The translations under genes were made by a program, and so were the position numbers. A DNA stretch of 64,000 bases. It comes from Kistimonas sp. bin40 (GTDB lineage Bacteria > Pseudomonadota > Gammaproteobacteria > Pseudomonadales > Endozoicomonadaceae). Below are positions 18,881-26,788 of the stretch, one piece after another (the first letter of the stretch is position 1; each line of letters begins with the position of its first letter). Location of the stretch: positions 1-64,000 of the forward strand of contig MPMQ01000014.1 of NCBI GenBank assembly GCA_002238585.1, in the 5' to 3' direction. Under the pieces are notes generated by a model, which was given only the letters and a program-made list of their open reading frames with translations, did no database searches and was not told where the DNA came from.

Positions 18881-20293
18881 TTACGGATGCGGCAGGTCCG
18901 GGACCAGACACCATGCTTTCACGCGTTTGCAGTCATCTTCCGCTATCAGAAAGCGTCCGTCGGCGCTGAAGAACAGCTCGGACAGTCCGCCGCACGACGT
19001 AGTGCCCCCCATTTGCATCCAGTCATGCTGCGCACAACTTCTGGACGCGATCACAATCCGGGACTGTTGTTCCCAGGGGTGGCTGGAAAGGTCCCAGAGC
19101 GCAAGGCTTATATGGCTGTCACGCCGGTCGGCCTTTTCTTGATCCAGGAGGCGGAGCTCGCGTCCCACAGCCAGCTGCCCGTGGATATTGAAAGCCATGC
19201 CTTTGACATCGCCGGCCTCCGCCTCTGCAGATGTATGCCGGTCTGGAAGCTCAGACGGGTGACTGTGTTGCGGGTCTGGCCCCAGCACGCCGTCTGGCGT
19301 CCAGCCCCCCTGGGGTGACCGGCTAAAGATCTTGATGTCAATATCGGCAGATAATGACAGCGCCAGCTTCTGGCTGTCTTTGCTGAAAGCGATATGAGTC
19401 ACCATGCCAGTCAATGCAAGAGAGGGGGCGGCAGTCCAGCTCCCATCCTCCTGGCGCCACCAGCCGTGTATGTCTCCCGTATCAACAATGAACGTCCGGG
19501 AATCAGGGCTGAAAACAGTGAGGTCAGTGAAACGGTTACAGGGTTGGCTGATCACCTGCTCCCAGTGATCAGCGTGGCGTTCTGACCAGACGCTGACTGT
19601 CTGCCTGGACTGGATTATCAAATACTGGCTGCAAGGGCTCCACTGGGCACGATCCAGGGGCTCGCCGTGATAACACTGAGCTTGTTCGAACCAGCTGCCA
19701 TCCTGGCGGCGCGCGTGGATAAAGGCACGTTCCTGGCAGATGCTGATGAGGCGGTTCTGGTCTGGTGACAGGCAGCCTCTTGTCCGGCTGGATACCTTTC
19801 CCCAGCTTTCATCATCGTTCTGGACATCCAGTGAATCGCTGATCGGCGTGCGCGCTGCGTCAAAAAGTTCATAGCAACCCGGTCCCACGCAGGCCAGCAC
19901 CCCTGCGGGATGCCTGAAGCAGGGACGCTCTTCCAGGCGCAGTGCCGGTGCCTGGCGAAGCTGTTCCCCCACCATTGCGCAAGCCAACGCAGGAAATGTC
20001 TTGAGGTCGGTGCAATGCTCCAGCTCCGCTGTCTGCCGGGGGGCAAATTTGTTCAGCCAGGGGGCTATGGTGCTGTTGAACCTGTATCGGGAGAACGGCT
20101 GACTGTTGCAGTCTGAAGGTGGGAGAAATGACGGTAGTGGCTGAAGAAGAGGCTCTCCAGCGGTGGCTGTCAGTGTGTGTTCAGCCAGGTGGGGTGTGTG
20201 AACAACACGGGATGAGGACGCGAGCTGCGCAGGCCTTTCGTCGGTGTGTGCGGCAGGACGTTTCGTGGGTGTCGGGCCAACAGAGTGTTGCAT
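18881..20293 (-). CDS. WD40-like repeat protein of the same family, F-box absent
   Basis: 470 residues; ATG at 20293 (QHSVGPTPTKRPAAH) with a strong GAGGAG ribosome site six to seven bases upstream. Like its neighbour it lacks the F-box region and starts the conserved part at CNSQPFSRYRFNSTIAPWL. Blades: RAQWSPCSQYLIIQSRQTVSVW, LTVFSPDSRTFIVDTG, HIAFSKDSQKLALSL, LFFSADGRFLIAEDDCKRV. The usual ELERDRSDRQ tail is replaced by DLPHP. Two exact 19-base repeats sit in its leader. It is first in transcription order in the minus-strand array. Confidence 0.7.
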   Translation of the reverse strand: MQHSVGPTPTKRPAAHTDERPAQLASSSRVVHTPHLAEHTLTATAGEPLLQPLPSFLPPSDCNSQPFSRYRFNSTIAPWLNKFAPRQTAELEHCTDLKTFPALACAMVGEQLRQAPALRLEERPCFRHPAGVLACVGPGCYELFDAARTPISDSLDVQNDDESWGKVSSRTRGCLSPDQNRLISICQERAFIHARRQDGSWFEQAQCYHGEPLDRAQWSPCSQYLIIQSRQTVSVWSERHADHWEQVISQPCNRFTDLTVFSPDSRTFIVDTGDIHGWWRQEDGSWTAAPSLALTGMVTHIAFSKDSQKLALSLSADIDIKIFSRSPQGGWTPDGVLGPDPQHSHPSELPDRHTSAEAEAGDVKGMAFNIHGQLAVGRELRLLDQEKADRRDSHISLALWDLSSHPWEQQSRIVIASRSCAQHDWMQMGGTTSCGGLSELFFSADGRFLIAEDDCKRVKAWCLVPDLPHP

Positions 20294-20302
20294 GTAGAGT
20301 CT

Positions 20303-20520
20303 CCTCAGGTAGTTTGACGGGCGTACATCCTGGTTTGACGGGCGTACATCCGGGGCTTTGGACCAGCACCTGGCGCTTGAGTTCCCTGTTGCATCCTGAG
20401 ATTGTGTTCAGTCCTGATGCCGGGCGTTATTGCACCTTCTTGCGTCCCCACTGTGAGAGGAATGCCGCCCTGTATTGACAGCACCAGCTGGCGGTTGTTC
20501 TTGCTGACGGCAAGACAGCG
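20303..20520 (-). pseudogene. decayed fragment of a WD40-like family gene
   Basis: Minus-strand translation from 20520 reads RCLAVSKNNRQLVLSIQGG, then TQEGAITPG. This aligns with the AFSKDSRKLALSL ... GGWTPDG stretch of the two neighbouring WD40-like genes. A TGA lies in frame four codons upstream and no start or other blades are present. The tail of the frame runs through the two 19-base repeats. Identification rests on about 35 residues by eye. Confidence 0.4.
20312..20351. repeat. two direct 19-bp repeats
   Basis: GTTTGACGGGCGTACATCC occurs at 20312-20330 and again at 20333-20351, a 21-base period. It lies just upstream of the ribosome site of the 18881-20293 gene, so it is in that gene's leader or promoter. 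Confidence 0.85.
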
Positions 20521-20828
20521 TCCCTGTCAAAACGCAGCAGCCGGAGGCGTAAGGAAGATCTGGGCAGCTGTGACGGCAGGAGCGGTGCGGTACGAACAGG
20601 CGTTGAGAAAGGAGGCGGGAAACAGGCCGACGGATGCGAGGACAGTGCCAGATTTTCTGGTGAGGGCATCAAAAGGCAATGCCGGGGTCTGGAGCCTCTG
20701 GCTCAGTGTCGGTGGCTGCCCCGGCAGACAGGTGCGGGTTCTATAGACAGGAGCCGGCCAGCCCGCTCCTTGTTCAGGAGGGGCCGGAGGGCGACAACGG
20801 CTTTTCTTCCCCCTGGCAGAGGGCGGCC

Positions 20829-21836
20829 TTACCCTTGCGTCAAGAGTGCCCGCAGGTCGATGATGGCGGCATTCGCACGCGAAATGTAGTTCGCCATGAC
20901 CAGCGAATGATTGGCAAGAAAGCCCATGCCGCTGCCATTGAGTATGAAAGGGCTCCATACAGTTTCCTGGGTTTTTTGAAGCTCCCGTATAATCTGGCGC
21001 AGGCTGATGAGCGCGTTCTTGTTTTCGAGAACATCCCGGAAATCCACTTCAACCGCTTGTAGCAGGGCGATCAGGGCCCATGTTGTGCCGCGGGCTTCGT
21101 AAAAAATGTCATCAATGCGAGACCAGGGGGTCACTTCCTGCATGTCGGTAGTGCCGGGGGGTGACTGATGGGGCTCCAGGTCAGCCATCAATCCTGTTTG
21201 CAGCCGTGTTTTGTCCACGCTGGCGCTGAGTCTCTGGGAGAGTGAGCCCAGACGTGTGCCTACGTCTTGCAGCCACTGGGTGAGGTTATCTGCCCGTGTA
21301 TAAAACTGCGCCGGATTATCGCTGGCGCTCAGACGCGCCAGATAGGCTTCCAGTCTTTTGATGGCACGACTGTATTCACTTTCAGTGGCGGGGAGAACCC
21401 AGCTGCGTGAGTCAAAGTTGAGCTGCGGCTCGGCTTGAGCCAGATCGGGGTCTTCCTGGGATTGTGACTGGGACCGGCTGAAGTCTTTGCGTATGGCCCG
21501 TGCGAAGTCCCTGAGCTGCACAAGCACACCAAACTCCCAGTTGGGCATGTTGTCGAGGAAGATTCCCGGTGGCGTCATATCGTTGCGCAGGTAGCCCCCG
21601 GGCTTGTGCAGAAGTGTGTCAGCTATCCGGATGGCGGTGGCCGTCGACGTGAACCCGACCACCGGTTTGGTGTTCAGCCGGGCGGCGTGTTCAGTGGCAT
21701 TGGCGACAACATCAATGGCGTCAGGCTCCCTGCTCCAGAGCCATCCCAATCCGAGAAAGAAAAGGGCACAGATGCCCAGTGCGCACAAGACAGGCATGGG
21801 CCTTATCAGACGCAAGGCCCGGTTATTGTGAGTCAT
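20829..21836 (-). CDS. DUF2333 family inner-membrane-anchored protein
   Basis: 335 residues from the ATG at 21836 (THNNRALRLIRP). GGAG lies nine bases upstream; an ATG two codons earlier (21842) is too close to it. One membrane helix (VLCALGICALFFLGLGWLW) is followed by a periplasmic-type region with the DUF2333 pattern: GGYLRNDMTPPGIFLDNMPNWEFGVLVQ, cut here into GGYLRND and PNWEFGVL, then a C-terminal GSGMGFLANHSLVMANYISRA segment. Family size is about 320-350 residues. Function is unknown; it is widespread in gammaproteobacteria. The open frame continues upstream to 22178, but that extension has no family similarity. Confidence 0.8.
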   Translation of the reverse strand: MTHNNRALRLIRPMPVLCALGICALFFLGLGWLWSREPDAIDVVANATEHAARLNTKPVVGFTSTATAIRIADTLLHKPGGYLRNDMTPPGIFLDNMPNWEFGVLVQLRDFARAIRKDFSRSQSQSQEDPDLAQAEPQLNFDSRSWVLPATESEYSRAIKRLEAYLARLSASDNPAQFYTRADNLTQWLQDVGTRLGSLSQRLSASVDKTRLQTGLMADLEPHQSPPGTTDMQEVTPWSRIDDIFYEARGTTWALIALLQAVEVDFRDVLENKNALISLRQIIRELQKTQETVWSPFILNGSGMGFLANHSLVMANYISRANAAIIDLRALLTQG

Positions 21837-22472
21837 GTTCATGGTCTCCTGTTTTGCAACCCTGTACGCGCGTCCGCCAGCGGCCGCTATTATGGACAAT
21901 GCTGCCGCCCGGGCATAGAGGCCGGTGGCGGTGGTTTTCTGGCTGCAAGGAAATAGAGGTGGGTAGCGTGCCTCTTGTTGCCCCAATTTTTTTTCGTTGG
22001 AGGGCCGCTTTTGTTCAGGCAGTGAGTGATGGTGGCGTTTTCCAGAGGTGTCTGCAGGAAGCCACTGGCGAAGTTTGTGTTCAGGCCTGCTCTGGCCCCC
22101 CTCCTGCTTCGCTTCATCCTGTGGTGTGCACCAATCTCCATTGTTCGCCAGTATATATTGAACAGCAGCAGACGCCACACTGAAAACCAGAACAAGGGAC
22201 GGCTGCGCGGTCCGCGCTATCCTTCCCCGTCCTGAAGGCCGGACGCCAAGCCCTCTTCGTAGTTTTTGTCAGAGTTTATCCGGTTTTCCTGGAAGTTTTT
22301 CGCTTGATCTGGTTGAATGCGTCGTCCGGGACGGACTACCTTGTTCACACCGGCTGCAACTGTCTCGTCGGGCAGAGCCGGGGTGTTGTTCTACAGCGAA
22401 CGATATCCTTGCATAGGGACGTACAACGGATGACTGAGCTGAGCCTACACATAAAAAAGTAGTGGATTTTTT
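21837..22472. other. divergent intergenic region
   Basis: 636 bases between the DUF2333 gene (minus) and nupC (plus). It should hold both promoters. Frames on either strand look like shadows with no recognisable protein. A short AAAAAAGTAGTGGATTTTTT inverted stretch lies right before the nupC ATG, where a clear Shine-Dalgarno is lacking. Confidence 0.4.
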
Positions 22473-23696
22473 ATGCAATCTCTCTTCGGTATTCTGGGTA
22501 TGGTCGCCCTGGTGGGTCTGGCTTTTGTGCTGTCCGAAAACAGGAAAGCCATCAGCTGGCGCACGGTGACGACCGCCTTTGGTCTGCAGGCGCTTTTTGG
22601 CGCCTTTGTTTTGCACACGTCTTCTGGGTCTGCCCTGCTGGCATCCGTGTCTTCAGGGGTGCAGCACGTGCTCGACTACGGTAAGGATGGGTCTGAGTTT
22701 CTTTTCGGTGACCTTGCCGGATTCAAGCTGGGTTTCGTTTTTGCGATTCATGTTCTTCCGGTCATTATTTTCTTTTCTTCTTTGGTTGCCGTGCTCTATC
22801 ACCTTGGCCTCATGCAGAAAATTATTGCCGTTATTGGCGGTGGGCTGCACAGATTACTGGGTGTCAGTCGTACGGAGGCCATGTCTGCCACAGCCAATAT
22901 TTTTATGGGTCAGTCCGAGGCGCCTTTGGTGGTGCGCCCCTATATCAGCGGTATGACGCGGTCCCAGTTGTTTGCGGTCATGGCCGGTGGTCTGGCTTCA
23001 GTGTCCGGTGCTGTTCTGGCTGGCTATGCGGCTCTTGGTGTCGAGCTCAAGTACCTGATTGCAGCCAGTTTTATGGCAGCTCCAGGTGGTCTGTTGATGG
23101 CCAAGATCATAGTTCCCGAGACAGAAAGCGACAAAATCAGTGACGGCGCCATGGTCACGACAGGTGAGGAGGAAAAGGCCGCCAACGTCATAGATGCGGC
23201 GGCCGCAGGTGCTTCCAGCGGACTGCGGCTGGCGGCTAATGTGGGTGCCATGCTGCTGGCTTTCATTGCTCTGATTGCCCTGCTCAACGGAGCAATGGCG
23301 GGATTGAGCAGTCTGGTCGGTGCTGAAGGCGTGACGCTGCAGAAAATCCTTGGCTATATCTTCTCTCCCGTCGCGTTTTTGCTTGGCATACCTGCCGGAG
23401 AAATACTCCAGGTAGGCGGTCTGATCGGTGAGAAGCTGGTTCTCAATGAATTTATTGCCTACGTTGGTTTTTCTGAAATCAAGGAGACTCTCTCGCCTCA
23501 TACGCAAGTGATTGTCAGCTTTGCCTTGTGTGGTTTTGCCAACTTTGCCTCCATTGCTATTCTTCTGGGCGGTTTGGGAGGCATGGCTCCTGATCGTCGC
23601 TCTGACATAGCGCGGATGGGGATGAAGGCTGTTGCCGCAGGTTCCTTGTCCAATCTGATGAGTGCAGCCTTGGCTGGTTTTTTCCTGTCCATGTAG
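22473..23696 (+). CDS. nupC: NupC-type concentrative nucleoside transporter
   Basis: 407 residues with about ten hydrophobic segments. It has the CNT family signatures: a core around GQSEAPLVVRPYI (residues 150-160), GGLASVSGAVLAGY, and the C-terminal half with NEFIAYVGF and FALCGFANFASIAI. These proteins import nucleosides with H+ or Na+ across the inner membrane. The length fits the bacterial family (about 400). It is monocistronic, with a strong hairpin terminator downstream. Whether it is NupC or the NupX/YeiM subgroup cannot be told by eye. Confidence 0.9.
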   Translation: MQSLFGILGMVALVGLAFVLSENRKAISWRTVTTAFGLQALFGAFVLHTSSGSALLASVSSGVQHVLDYGKDGSEFLFGDLAGFKLGFVFAIHVLPVIIFFSSLVAVLYHLGLMQKIIAVIGGGLHRLLGVSRTEAMSATANIFMGQSEAPLVVRPYISGMTRSQLFAVMAGGLASVSGAVLAGYAALGVELKYLIAASFMAAPGGLLMAKIIVPETESDKISDGAMVTTGEEEKAANVIDAAAAGASSGLRLAANVGAMLLAFIALIALLNGAMAGLSSLVGAEGVTLQKILGYIFSPVAFLLGIPAGEILQVGGLIGEKLVLNEFIAYVGFSEIKETLSPHTQVIVSFALCGFANFASIAILLGGLGGMAPDRRSDIARMGMKAVAAGSLSNLMSAALAGFFLSM

Positions 23697-23851
23697 GTTG
23701 CCATGCTCGCATGCTGCTGAGTGAGAAGTAGAAAGTTTCAGTGCCTCGGGATTCGGGCAACAGGCTGTATTGGCTGGTGTGTTGATCTGGAGGTCTGGAT
23801 CTGGTGTTGGTCCCATCATTTGCATTCAGCGGCGGAGCACTGAAGCCGGAG

Positions 23852-23890
23852 GCCAGCTTTCCTTCACGAAAGCTGGCTTTGGGAATTTTT
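23852..23890 (+). terminator. hairpin terminator after nupC
   Basis: Perfect 10-bp stem GCCAGCTTTC / GAAAGCTGGC (23852-23861 and 23868-23877) with a six-base loop, followed by TTTGGGAATTTTT. It lies 155 bases after the nupC stop. Confidence 0.8.
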
Positions 23891-23965
23891 CTCGGGGGAG
23901 GTGCGGGCTGAACCTCAATAGCAGAGGCTGTCCGGTCGTTTTCAGGATTTCTCGCGCTTTTGCCG

Positions 23966-23994
23966 TTGACTCAGATGCCGAAAGGCCTTATAGT
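23966..23994 (+). promoter_or_regulatory. sigma70 promoter of tRNA-Arg
   Basis: TTGACT (23966-23971), a 17-base spacer and TATAGT (23989-23994), followed by a GC-rich discriminator (TGCGCTCC). The tRNA begins 18 bases after the -10 box. Confidence 0.75.
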
Positions 23995-24011
23995 TGCGCT
24001 CCGTTGGTAGG

Positions 24012-24088
24012 GCGTCCGTAGCTCAGCTGGATAGAGTACCTGGCTACGAACCAGGCGGTCGGAGGTTCGAATCCTCCCGGACGCGCCA
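24012..24088 (+). tRNA. tRNA-Arg(ACG)
   Basis: 77 bases with encoded CCA. The acceptor stem GCGTCCG pairs with CGGACGC, the anticodon loop CTACGAA is closed by CCTGG/CCAGG, and the T arm GGAGG-TTCGAAT-CCTCC is perfect. Anticodon ACG (read as ICG) decodes CGU, CGC and CGA. Confidence 0.97.
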
Positions 24089-24460
24089 CATCAACTTTCT
24101 TGTCATATCTCCTGTTATATCCCTGTCATTTCTTTCTAGCGACCGCTGTCGTCGATTGTCGTTGTTTTGGTCAAAAAACCCCGTCACTAGTGGCTAAACG
24201 AGCAAAATAAGGCTTCCCCTATAGTTTTCGTGTGTTGGTGTTTCTGTGCATTGCCGTCAGGTAACCTTGGTTATTGGTGGCGTTGTTTGGCGGTATATTC
24301 TGACTGCATAGATCTGTTTACCGCCAAAGGGGAAACCGTAGAAATGCTGACTGGCGTCGATCTATGCGACTGTGCATGCATTGTTCGGCAATGCGGCTCT
24401 TCACTGGATGTTTGGGCTGTGACAAAATCGGGCCTCTGTTTCCCGGGGGGCAGTCTGTTC
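24089..24460. other. intergenic, no gene seen
   Basis: 372 bases between tRNA-Arg and the ypjD-like gene. The frame of the downstream gene is open back to 24230, but that stretch is Cys-rich, unlike the family and not membrane-like. No integrase or repeated tRNA end is seen. Confidence 0.4.
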
Positions 24461-25258
24461 ATGTCGGTCGTCACTTCTGCAGCCATCACTTTGGCTCTCT
24501 ACGGCAGCAGTGTGCTGCAGCTATGGAGGCGGTTGCGCCTTCCCTCGATCTCCGGGTGTCGCATTCAGCTGCTGACGGCGGCGGGTGTGCTGGCGCAGGG
24601 CTGGAACTGCTTTTGGCTGATCAACACCAGTGCGGGAATCGATCTTAATCTGTTTGCGTTGGCCTCCCTGTGTTCCTGGGCTTTGGTGCTGATGGTGCTG
24701 CTCGGTAGCCTGCGCCGCCCTGTTCATAACCTGCTGTTTGTTGTGCTGCCGCTGGGGATGATGGCGACGGCAGCTGCGACCTGGCTGCGTTTGCCTGCGG
24801 CCATACTGCCGAACTATTCTGCGGCCATGCTCATTCATGTGATTCTGTCGATTCTGGCTTGCAGTCTGCTGACGGCTGCGGCTATCCAGTCGTTGCTGCT
24901 GGCCTGCCAGGAGCGGGTTCTCAAGCGGCGTCAGGCGCCGGGGCTTTTGGTTCGCGCTCTCCCTCCCCTGCAGACCATGGAAAAGTTGTTGTTCGAGTTT
25001 CTCTGGGTTGGGCTTTTTCTGCTATCTGTGGGACTGGTCAGTGGGCTGTTTTGTCTTCAGGATATTTTCGCTCGCCATCTTGTTCACAAGACGCTTCTGG
25101 CGTTGTTGTCCTGGATGCTGTTTGCCATCTTGCTGACGGGACGTCTGCTGGCAGGCTGGCGTGGGCGTACGGCGATTCGCTGGACCCTTGGCGGTTTTGC
25201 GCTCCTGATGCTGGCTTTCTTCGGTAGCAAACTGACCCTGAACTTTGTTTACACCTGA
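24461..25258 (+). CDS. ypjD: YpjD/CcsA-like inner-membrane protein
   Basis: 265 residues from the ATG at 24461 (SVVTSAAITLALYG); a GGGGGG stretch lies about ten bases upstream. About eight membrane segments are visible, with the cytochrome c assembly (CcmC/CcsA) family pattern and the typical end WTLGGFALLMLAFFGSKL. In many gammaproteobacteria ypjD sits divergently next to ffh; here it does not. The function is uncertain: E. coli YpjD is an inner-membrane protein of the cytochrome assembly superfamily with no assigned haem role. A decayed copy of its last 140 bases occurs at 27483-27621. Confidence 0.8.
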   Translation: MSVVTSAAITLALYGSSVLQLWRRLRLPSISGCRIQLLTAAGVLAQGWNCFWLINTSAGIDLNLFALASLCSWALVLMVLLGSLRRPVHNLLFVVLPLGMMATAAATWLRLPAAILPNYSAAMLIHVILSILACSLLTAAAIQSLLLACQERVLKRRQAPGLLVRALPPLQTMEKLLFEFLWVGLFLLSVGLVSGLFCLQDIFARHLVHKTLLALLSWMLFAILLTGRLLAGWRGRTAIRWTLGGFALLMLAFFGSKLTLNFVYT

Positions 25259-25285
25259 CAGCGCTGCCCCTGTGCAGGTGGGGGG
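25145..25285 (+). repeat. left copy of a decayed direct duplication (3' end of ypjD)
   Basis: The segment from CTGCTGGCAGG through the end of ypjD and the following CCCCTGTGCAGGTGGGG recurs, with substitutions and small indels, at 27483-27621. The best-conserved core is CTTGGCGG through CCCTGAACTTTG. Confidence 0.75.
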
Positions 25286-25726
25286 CGTGTTTGTGACTTA
25301 TGGGAAAGGTGGCATTTGTGTTCCCATTGGTGACAGCCAGGTTCAGACGGGGTTACGCAGCTGATCCACAGAGTTGCGAGGGGCGGCGAGCCGGTCCGCC
25401 CATCAGCCGACAGCTTGATGATATCCAGGTGTTCAAGCTTTCGGGCTCCTGAGACTGCTTGTCAATGCGCTTCCTTCGCCCGGCATGTTCAAGCGGCCCA
25501 TAATGGCACGAGCCCGGACTGGATCCGGATATAGCGTCGGCCTCCAGCTGTGCAGACAAAGCCTGTCACGCGACTTTCACCTGTTGCAGGTCAGAATCCA
25601 GATTCCAGAAGCCGGAACAGATGTTGCCGAGCAGCCTTGCTTTCAGGCTTGCGCTCCGGGCTTTTCATCACCTGTCCCCATGCGCGACTGGAATCCATCC
25701 CCTGGGGCGCGTGCGGGTGCACGGCT
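25286..25726. other. intergenic after ypjD, within the duplicated segment's span
   Basis: No convincing gene. On the minus strand, downstream of the AAA ATPase, where an HNH partner might be expected, the only frames are short and stop early (one 25-codon frame begins MKSPERKPESKAARQ). Confidence 0.4.
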
Positions 25727-26788
25727 TCAGTCTGTGGTTTTTTTCTCTCGTCGCAGAACCCGGATATTCTCTGGCTCCAGATGTTCTACAACCTGTGGCG
25801 AATGGGTGCTTAAAATGAACTGACAATTTTTGAATGTTGTTGTCAGCTTCTCAATCACCATGCGCTGCCAGCCTGGGTGCAGGTGTAAGTCCACTTCATC
25901 AATCAACACGACACCGCCACCATCGAGCCTGTTCTCCAGAGTGGGATTGGCAATCGCAAGACGGCGGGCAAGGTCGCCTACCAGCGCCAACAGAGATTTT
26001 TCACCATCAGACAAGTGTTGTACGTTCAGTTCGCAGCCCTCTTTGCTGACTGTCATTCGTAACGGGTGGCGGCGAATGCGGAGGTTGTTGCAGTCTTCCA
26101 TGAATTCACTGATGGCATTACGGACCGTTTCCAACAGCGGATCAAGGTATTGAGCATTATCCCGACGGTACTCATTCTCCAGGTCTTCCTGACGACAGAA
26201 CCATTTAAAGAAGCCATCAAACTCACTGCTGGTATTGTCCAGAGCCTGGCAATAAGCATCTATGGGCTTGTATTCCAGAGAGTCGTGCACACGCATGGGG
26301 GAGGTCACCAGGGCGCGGCGAACGTTGTAATAGACGGCCAGCGGTAAATTGATCGGCTTTTCCGCCAACTGTTCAGCCAGGGATTGTGTCAGCGCATTCA
26401 GGCGGTCCGGCTCCGACTTCAGATCACTTTTACTTGTGCCCGTGCGGTTTTTGACAATGCCCCACACCAGCGGACTGTCCTGATGACAAACCCCGATATG
26501 GGCCTGCAACCATTGTTCATCACAGGAAATATCATCATCTGTAAACTGCCGGGCTTTATGGGCGTCGCCTTTGACGCGCTCAGTAAAGCTGGACAACATA
26601 ATTGCCATACACTCCAGCACAGCGGATTTCCCTGAACCATTGACGCCCACCAGCACCTGAATATTGCTCTTGGTATTAAAGTCCAGTCGCAGTTCCCGGA
26701 TGCCCCGGAAGTTTTCGACTTTCACCCATTTGATATGCAGAGATAGCCCGTTTTGGCCAGCCTCGGCGGGCTGTTTTTTTTTCTTCAT
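25727..26788 (-). CDS. AAA/ABC-type ATPase, possible anti-phage defence component
   Basis: 353 residues from the ATG at 26788 (KKKKQPAEAG); the frame also allows a TTG at 26812. The N-terminus has the RecF/OLD/SMC-like strand IKWVKVENFRGIRELRLDF and Walker A GVNGSGKS (residues 48-55). The C-terminal half has an ABC signature LSDGEKSLLALVGDLARRLA, Walker B VVLIDEVDLHLHPGW and a switch STHSPQVVEHL. It resembles the PtuA ATPases of Septu and retron-Ec78 systems and OLD-like ATPases; those usually pair with an HNH or TOPRIM nuclease. No such partner is seen here, so a defence role is a hypothesis. It sits alone between the two ypjD-end copies, as in an inserted accessory cassette. Confidence 0.75.
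   Translation of the reverse strand: MKKKKQPAEAGQNGLSLHIKWVKVENFRGIRELRLDFNTKSNIQVLVGVNGSGKSAVLECMAIMLSSFTERVKGDAHKARQFTDDDISCDEQWLQAHIGVCHQDSPLVWGIVKNRTGTSKSDLKSEPDRLNALTQSLAEQLAEKPINLPLAVYYNVRRALVTSPMRVHDSLEYKPIDAYCQALDNTSSEFDGFFKWFCRQEDLENEYRRDNAQYLDPLLETVRNAISEFMEDCNNLRIRRHPLRMTVSKEGCELNVQHLSDGEKSLLALVGDLARRLAIANPTLENRLDGGGVVLIDEVDLHLHPGWQRMVIEKLTTTFKNCQFILSTHSPQVVEHLEPENIRVLRREKKTTD

Noticed and set aside
22998..23825. 275-codon minus-strand open frame
   Set aside because: Antisense to nupC and its terminator; no recognisable domain.
24012..24088. tRNA-Arg as an integration site for the ATPase island
   Set aside because: No repeated tRNA 3' end and no integrase were seen, and the island boundaries are better explained by the ypjD-end duplication.
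25286..25726. HNH nuclease (PtuB-like) partner for the AAA ATPase
   Set aside because: No frame of adequate length and no HNH or Cys-rich pattern could be found on either strand.
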